NCBI RefSeq assembly: GCF_000719555.1
Contig: NZ_JOGX01000028.1
Span: 11,945 to 75,944, forward strand
Direction: 5' to 3'
Origin: Streptomyces sp. NRRL F-5727
Lineage (GTDB): Bacteria > Actinomycetota > Actinomycetes > Streptomycetales > Streptomycetaceae
Length of the DNA stretch: 64,000 nucleotides
The position numbers and the translations under genes were made by a program. Positions 60,703 to 64,000 of the stretch are shown here, one piece after another; the stretch's first letter is position 1, and each line of letters starts with the position of its first letter. The notes under the pieces were generated by a model. That model saw only the letters and a list, made by a program, of their open reading frames with translations. It did not search any database and had not been told where the DNA came from.

Positions 60703-62483
60703 GGGGTGGCCTCCTGCAGGGGGTTGGGGGCGTCGAGGTAGACGGACTGGGCGTCGAGCGGGGCGAGGACCTCGTCGATGCCGTGCAGCCGGGTGAGCAG
60801 GTTTCCCTTGCACGGCAGGGTGTCCGCGGTGAGCCAGCGGCGGGCGAGCCGGTCGCCGTCGGGGCCGGCCGCGGCCAGGCCGGGGAGCGCGGCGCGCAGC
60901 CGTTCGGCGAGGACGGCGAGCAGCCGCCGCTCGTCGGCGAGGCCGTCGACGGCGAGGCAGCCGACGACCGACAGGGCCTGGTTGCGCAGCAGGTAGTACG
61001 AGAGCCGGTCGTCCACGAGGGCGTCGTCGACGACGGCGAGGGTGGAGGAGTCAGCGCCGAGCCGCTTGAGCAGACCGGGCAGGTGTGAACCGGCCAGGTA
61101 GTAGCCCTGGTTGTCGCGGAAGGTGGCGCCGGTGACCCGGCCGCGCTCGTCCAGGCGGACGAGGGTGTTCTGCTGGTGGGCCTCCAGGCCGATGCCGGTG
61201 GCCGCGTACAGGTGGAGCATGGGGACGAGGACGCGGTCGGTGTAGTCGGCCGTCCACTGCTCGGCGGCGCCGGGTCCGAGCCCGGCGACGAGGTCGCCGA
61301 GGGCGCTGCGGCCGAGGCCGGGGCGGGGCGCCACGAGGCCCACCAGGCAGCGCAACCGGGCGATGTCCCGGGGGACTTCGCGGACGGCGACGTCGAGCCC
61401 GGTGACCTCGGGGCCCTCGGGGCGGCCCGGTTCGTCGACGGCGATCCAGGCGGGGTCGCGGGTGATGGCGAAGCCCGGGTGGGCGGCGAAGGTGTCGTCC
61501 GCGTGGCCGGCGTCGAGGAGGCGGTTGATCTCCAGGCCGCGGCGCAGTTCGGTACGGGTGGACTCGCGGCGCGAGTTGGTCAGCCGCAGTCCGAGGGAGA
61601 GCTTCAGCATCACGTCGGCGTCCGGCCGGTAGACGGTCCGCACGCTGGAGGTCGGCCACCAGGCGGGGCCCAGCTCGCCGAGGGCTTCCAGGGCGCCGGA
61701 GGCGAGGAGCGCCCGGACGCGGGGGCGGTGCGGCAGGTCACGGGCCTGCCAGGGGTGGGCGGGGATGAGCACCCGGCCGTCGTCGGGGCGCTGTCCGGCG
61801 AGGTCGGCGAGGAGGGCGACGGTGTCGCGGCCGGCCAGCGAGGGCGCGCCGTCGACGGCGTCGTGGGAGACCACGGACGGGTCGGCGGCGAACCAGTGCA
61901 GCCGGAAGGAGCCGCGCAGTTCGGGCGAGAAGGCGCGGGCGTCGTGGTCGGAGACGCCGTCCCGGCTCTTGGGCGCGGGATGGTTCAAGTGGCCCAGGAG
62001 GAGGGCCTGTTCGGCGTCGAGGAAGCCGTCCACGCCGGGCGGCGGGGTGGGGTGGGCGCGGCGGTCGGCGATGAAGGCGGCGACCCTGCGGACGGATTCG
62101 GCGGTGCGCTCGACGAGGTCCGCCGCCTCACCGGCGGGGACTCCCCCGGGCCGGCCGCCGCCGCGTACGGCGGCCTCGGCGGAGAGCAGGGCGACGGCGG
62201 TCACCGGGTCGGCGGTGTCGCCGAGCGGGCCGCCGGGGCCCTCCAGGCGGGTGGGGCCGAAGCGGTGCCAGCCGGTGGGCGAGCGGTGGGTGACCTCGGT
62301 GACGAGGGTCAGTCCCGCGGTGGGCAGCTCGACCCGGAGGGGTCCGGGGGCGACGGGGGTGTGCGTCTCGCGCAGCCAGCAGCGCAGCAACGCCTCGATG
62401 TGGGCGTGTTCGGAGGCGCCGCGGGCGTCGCGGGTGTGCAGGGGGTCGGCCTGGGCGGGTGGCGCCGTGGTGGTGGTGCTCAT
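60699..62483 (-). CDS. IucA/IucC family NIS siderophore synthetase
   Basis: A 594-residue NRPS-independent siderophore synthetase. The ATP-binding parts are seen in VLIPAHPWQ and PTSSVRTVYRPDADVMLKLSLGLRLTNSRRES. GIGLEAHQQNTLVRLDERGRVTGATFRDNQGYYL is the substrate-side core, and the C-terminal FhuF-like block has CKGNLLTRL. It joins citrate or a dicarboxylate to the amine or hydroxylamine of the diamine arm. Only one such enzyme is in the window, whereas rhizobactin and schizokinen operons have two, so a second may lie outside. The ATG overlaps the decarboxylase stop. Confidence 0.93.
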   Translation of the reverse strand: MSTTTTAPPAQADPLHTRDARGASEHAHIEALLRCWLRETHTPVAPGPLRVELPTAGLTLVTEVTHRSPTGWHRFGPTRLEGPGGPLGDTADPVTAVALLSAEAAVRGGGRPGGVPAGEAADLVERTAESVRRVAAFIADRRAHPTPPPGVDGFLDAEQALLLGHLNHPAPKSRDGVSDHDARAFSPELRGSFRLHWFAADPSVVSHDAVDGAPSLAGRDTVALLADLAGQRPDDGRVLIPAHPWQARDLPHRPRVRALLASGALEALGELGPAWWPTSSVRTVYRPDADVMLKLSLGLRLTNSRRESTRTELRRGLEINRLLDAGHADDTFAAHPGFAITRDPAWIAVDEPGRPEGPEVTGLDVAVREVPRDIARLRCLVGLVAPRPGLGRSALGDLVAGLGPGAAEQWTADYTDRVLVPMLHLYAATGIGLEAHQQNTLVRLDERGRVTGATFRDNQGYYLAGSHLPGLLKRLGADSSTLAVVDDALVDDRLSYYLLRNQALSVVGCLAVDGLADERRLLAVLAERLRAALPGLAAAGPDGDRLARRWLTADTLPCKGNLLTRLHGIDEVLAPLDAQSVYLDAPNPLQEATP

Positions 62484-64000
62484 GCGGCGTCGTCCTCCTT
62501 GGTGAGTCGTGCGCAGGTGCGGCCGGCGTCGAGGACGGCGTCCACGAGGGCGTCGATGTCGTCGGTGGTGGCGGTGGGGTTGAGCAGGGTGAACTTGAGG
62601 CAGACCCGCCGGGGCGAGCCGGGTCCCCCGGTGGTGGCCTCGGTGCGTCCGATGAGCGCGGTGCCGGTCTCCAGGAGGTGGCGGCGGAGGGCGGCGTTGA
62701 AGGCGTCGGAGGCGGCCGGGTCGTCGGTGCGGTGGCGGAAAAGGACGGTGGTGAGCTCGGCCGGGGCAACCAGTTCGAGCTCGGGCTCGTCCTGGATGCG
62801 GCGTTCGGCGTGCCGGGCGAGGTCGTGGCAGGTGTCGACCATCCGCCCGAGGCCGGCGCGGCCGTACGTGAGGAGGGTGGCGGCGGCCTTCACGGCGTCG
62901 GGGCGCCGGGTGGTCTGGAGGCTGCGGCCGAGCAGGCCGTCGTAGCCGGCCTCCGCGTCGTCGACGGGGTTGAGGTAGGCCACCTGGCGGTCGAGGGCGG
63001 TGAAGGCGGTGGTGTCGGAGACGAGCAGCACGCTGGCGGCGGCCGGCTGCCAGCCGATCTTGTGCAGGTCGAGGGTGATCGAGTCGGCCAGTTCCAGGCC
63101 GGCGAGGCGGTCGGCGAGCCGGTCGGAGAAGAGGGCGCCGAAGCCGTAGGCGGCGTCGACGTGCGTCCACATGCCGTGGCCGGCGGCGATCTCGGCGATC
63201 TGCGGGAGGGGGTCGACGGAGCCGAAGTCGGTGGTGCCGGCGGTGGCGACCACGGCGACGGGGGTGCGGTCGGGGCCGAGCGCGTCGAGGGCGGCGCGCA
63301 GGGCGTCGGGGCGCATGCGGCGCCGGTCGTCGACGGGGACGGGGTGGACGGCGGCCTCGCCGAGTCCGAGGGCGGCGCAGGCCCGGTGGGTGGAGAAGTG
63401 GGCGAGTTCGGAGCAGAAGACGACCGGTCCGGGGAGGGCGGCGACGCCCTGTTCGCGGGCGTCGACGCCGAGCCGGTGGGCGGCGGCGTCGCGGGCGAGG
63501 AGCAGCCCCATCAGGTTGGAGAGGGAGCCGCCCGGGGTGAGGACGCCGTCGGCGCGTTCGCCGAGTCCGGCGAGGCCGGTGAGGGCGCCGATGAGCCAGC
63601 GTTCGACGGCGATGGCGGAGGGGCCGGAGTCGTAGGTGTCGAGGGAGGCGTTGCCGGCGCTCGCGAGGACGTCGGCGGCGACGGCGACCGCCAGGGCGGG
63701 GGGCTGGAGGTGGGCGGCGGCGCGGGGGTGGGAGAGGTCGATGCCGTGTTCGGTGAGGACGGTGGCGAGCAGGCCGAGGGCGGCGTCGGCGCCGAGTCCT
63801 TCGGCGGGGATCTCGGCCGGGCCGAGTGCGTGCGCGGCGGCGGCGAGCACCTCGGCGGGCGTTCCGGCGGGGAGCGGGCCGAGGGGGCGGCGGGCCTTGG
63901 CGGCGGCGTCGACGGCGCCGTCCAGGCGGGCGAGGACGTCGGCGAGGCCGGCGCGGGAGCCGGCGAGGAGCGGCGGCTGGGGGGCGACGGGGGCGGGCAG
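62480..64000 (-). CDS. pyridoxal-dependent decarboxylase (diaminobutyrate decarboxylase-like), 5' end missing
   Basis: A group II PLP decarboxylase, open to the right edge (at least 506 residues), so its start lies outside. The PLP-binding lysine is in TLDLHKIGWQPAAASVLLV, with the phosphate-side GGSLSNLMGLLLARD and the HVDAAYGFG block. The order decarboxylase, synthetase, acetyltransferase, hydroxylase equals rhbB-C-D-E, which suggests L-2,4-diaminobutyrate as substrate and 1,3-diaminopropane as product. Lysine is an alternative. The Streptomyces DesA lysine decarboxylase, as I recall it, has a different N-terminus. Confidence 0.9.
   Translation of the reverse strand: MPAPVAPQPPLLAGSRAGLADVLARLDGAVDAAAKARRPLGPLPAGTPAEVLAAAAHALGPAEIPAEGLGADAALGLLATVLTEHGIDLSHPRAAAHLQPPALAVAVAADVLASAGNASLDTYDSGPSAIAVERWLIGALTGLAGLGERADGVLTPGGSLSNLMGLLLARDAAAHRLGVDAREQGVAALPGPVVFCSELAHFSTHRACAALGLGEAAVHPVPVDDRRRMRPDALRAALDALGPDRTPVAVVATAGTTDFGSVDPLPQIAEIAAGHGMWTHVDAAYGFGALFSDRLADRLAGLELADSITLDLHKIGWQPAAASVLLVSDTTAFTALDRQVAYLNPVDDAEAGYDGLLGRSLQTTRRPDAVKAAATLLTYGRAGLGRMVDTCHDLARHAERRIQDEPELELVAPAELTTVLFRHRTDDPAASDAFNAALRRHLLETGTALIGRTEATTGGPGSPRRVCLKFTLLNPTATTDDIDALVDAVLDAGRTCARLTKEDDAA

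Noticed and set aside
58793..62483. Desferrioxamine (des) operon call
   Set aside because: The gene set is similar, but the order and the decarboxylase type differ from desABCD, so naming the genes desA-D would mislead.

Overview
The window is chromosomal DNA from a high-GC actinomycete, almost certainly a Streptomyces. The signs are very strong G/C third-position bias in all real genes, frequent GTG and TTG starts, 4-bp ATGA/GTGA gene overlaps, and Streptomyces-type families: DUF6421, DUF5134, SSI protease inhibitor, HbpS-like protein, LVIVD/DUF305 pair, ALF repeats, Rox, RAE element and NIS siderophore genes. I found no tRNA, rRNA, CRISPR array, insertion sequence or prophage. Several genes carry a TAGNNT-like -10 box 6 to 8 bases before the start codon, which points to leaderless mRNAs.

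Layout. 1-5.5 kb: a short cysteine-type leader peptide reading out of the left edge, a thioredoxin-like protein, a PlsC-type acyltransferase, a transglutaminase-like protein, and an operon of DUF6421, SDR and threonine aldolase. 5.6-9.5 kb: GNAT, DUF5134 membrane protein, M56 peptidase, PAP2 phosphatase and TetR. 9.5-13.5 kb: divergent secreted LVIVD and DUF305 proteins, then an ArsR-type repressor divergent from an Old Yellow Enzyme with two matched operator dyads between them. 13.6-21.9 kb: BNR-repeat protein, ung, BadF-type kinase, CbiX-like protein, lactonase, FUSC protein, ankyrin protein and HbpS-like protein. 22.3-28.8 kb: Lrp, DinB, a PAS-GAF-PP2C phosphatase, SSI-type inhibitor, a decayed FAD-oxidoreductase pseudogene, an AhpD-like protein behind a CsoR-type dyad, GNAT and isochorismatase-like genes.

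28.9-38 kb is the most accessory-looking stretch. It holds a secreted trypsin-fold protein that has lost its catalytic His and Ser, a small exported protein, a lipoprotein overlapping a 1175-residue Tat-exported ALF-repeat/alanine-rich protein, a TrmB/LuxR-type regulator, a small protein ending in a (I/L)D(G/E)Q repeat, a 48-residue secreted peptide, and a STAS protein lacking the usual phospho-serine. I see this as the best candidate for an undescribed extracellular system.

38.3-47.4 kb: rifampin monooxygenase rox with a near-perfect rifamycin-associated element upstream, GNAT, cold-shock protein, glutaminase, N-formylglutamate amidohydrolase, aminopeptidase P, a second TrmB/LuxR-type regulator and an S9 peptidase. 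47.4-58 kb: Ser/Thr kinase, a PadR/acyl-CoA dehydrogenase pair with a perfect 24-bp palindrome, a SUKH protein, and a two-component system divergent from an ABC/FtsX transporter. 58.1-64 kb: five overlapping minus-strand genes of an NRPS-independent siderophore operon, ordered decarboxylase, IucA/IucC synthetase, acetyltransferase, N-hydroxylase, then an unexplained HTH gene. This order is that of rhizobactin/schizokinen-type operons, not desABCD. The decarboxylase runs off the right edge.
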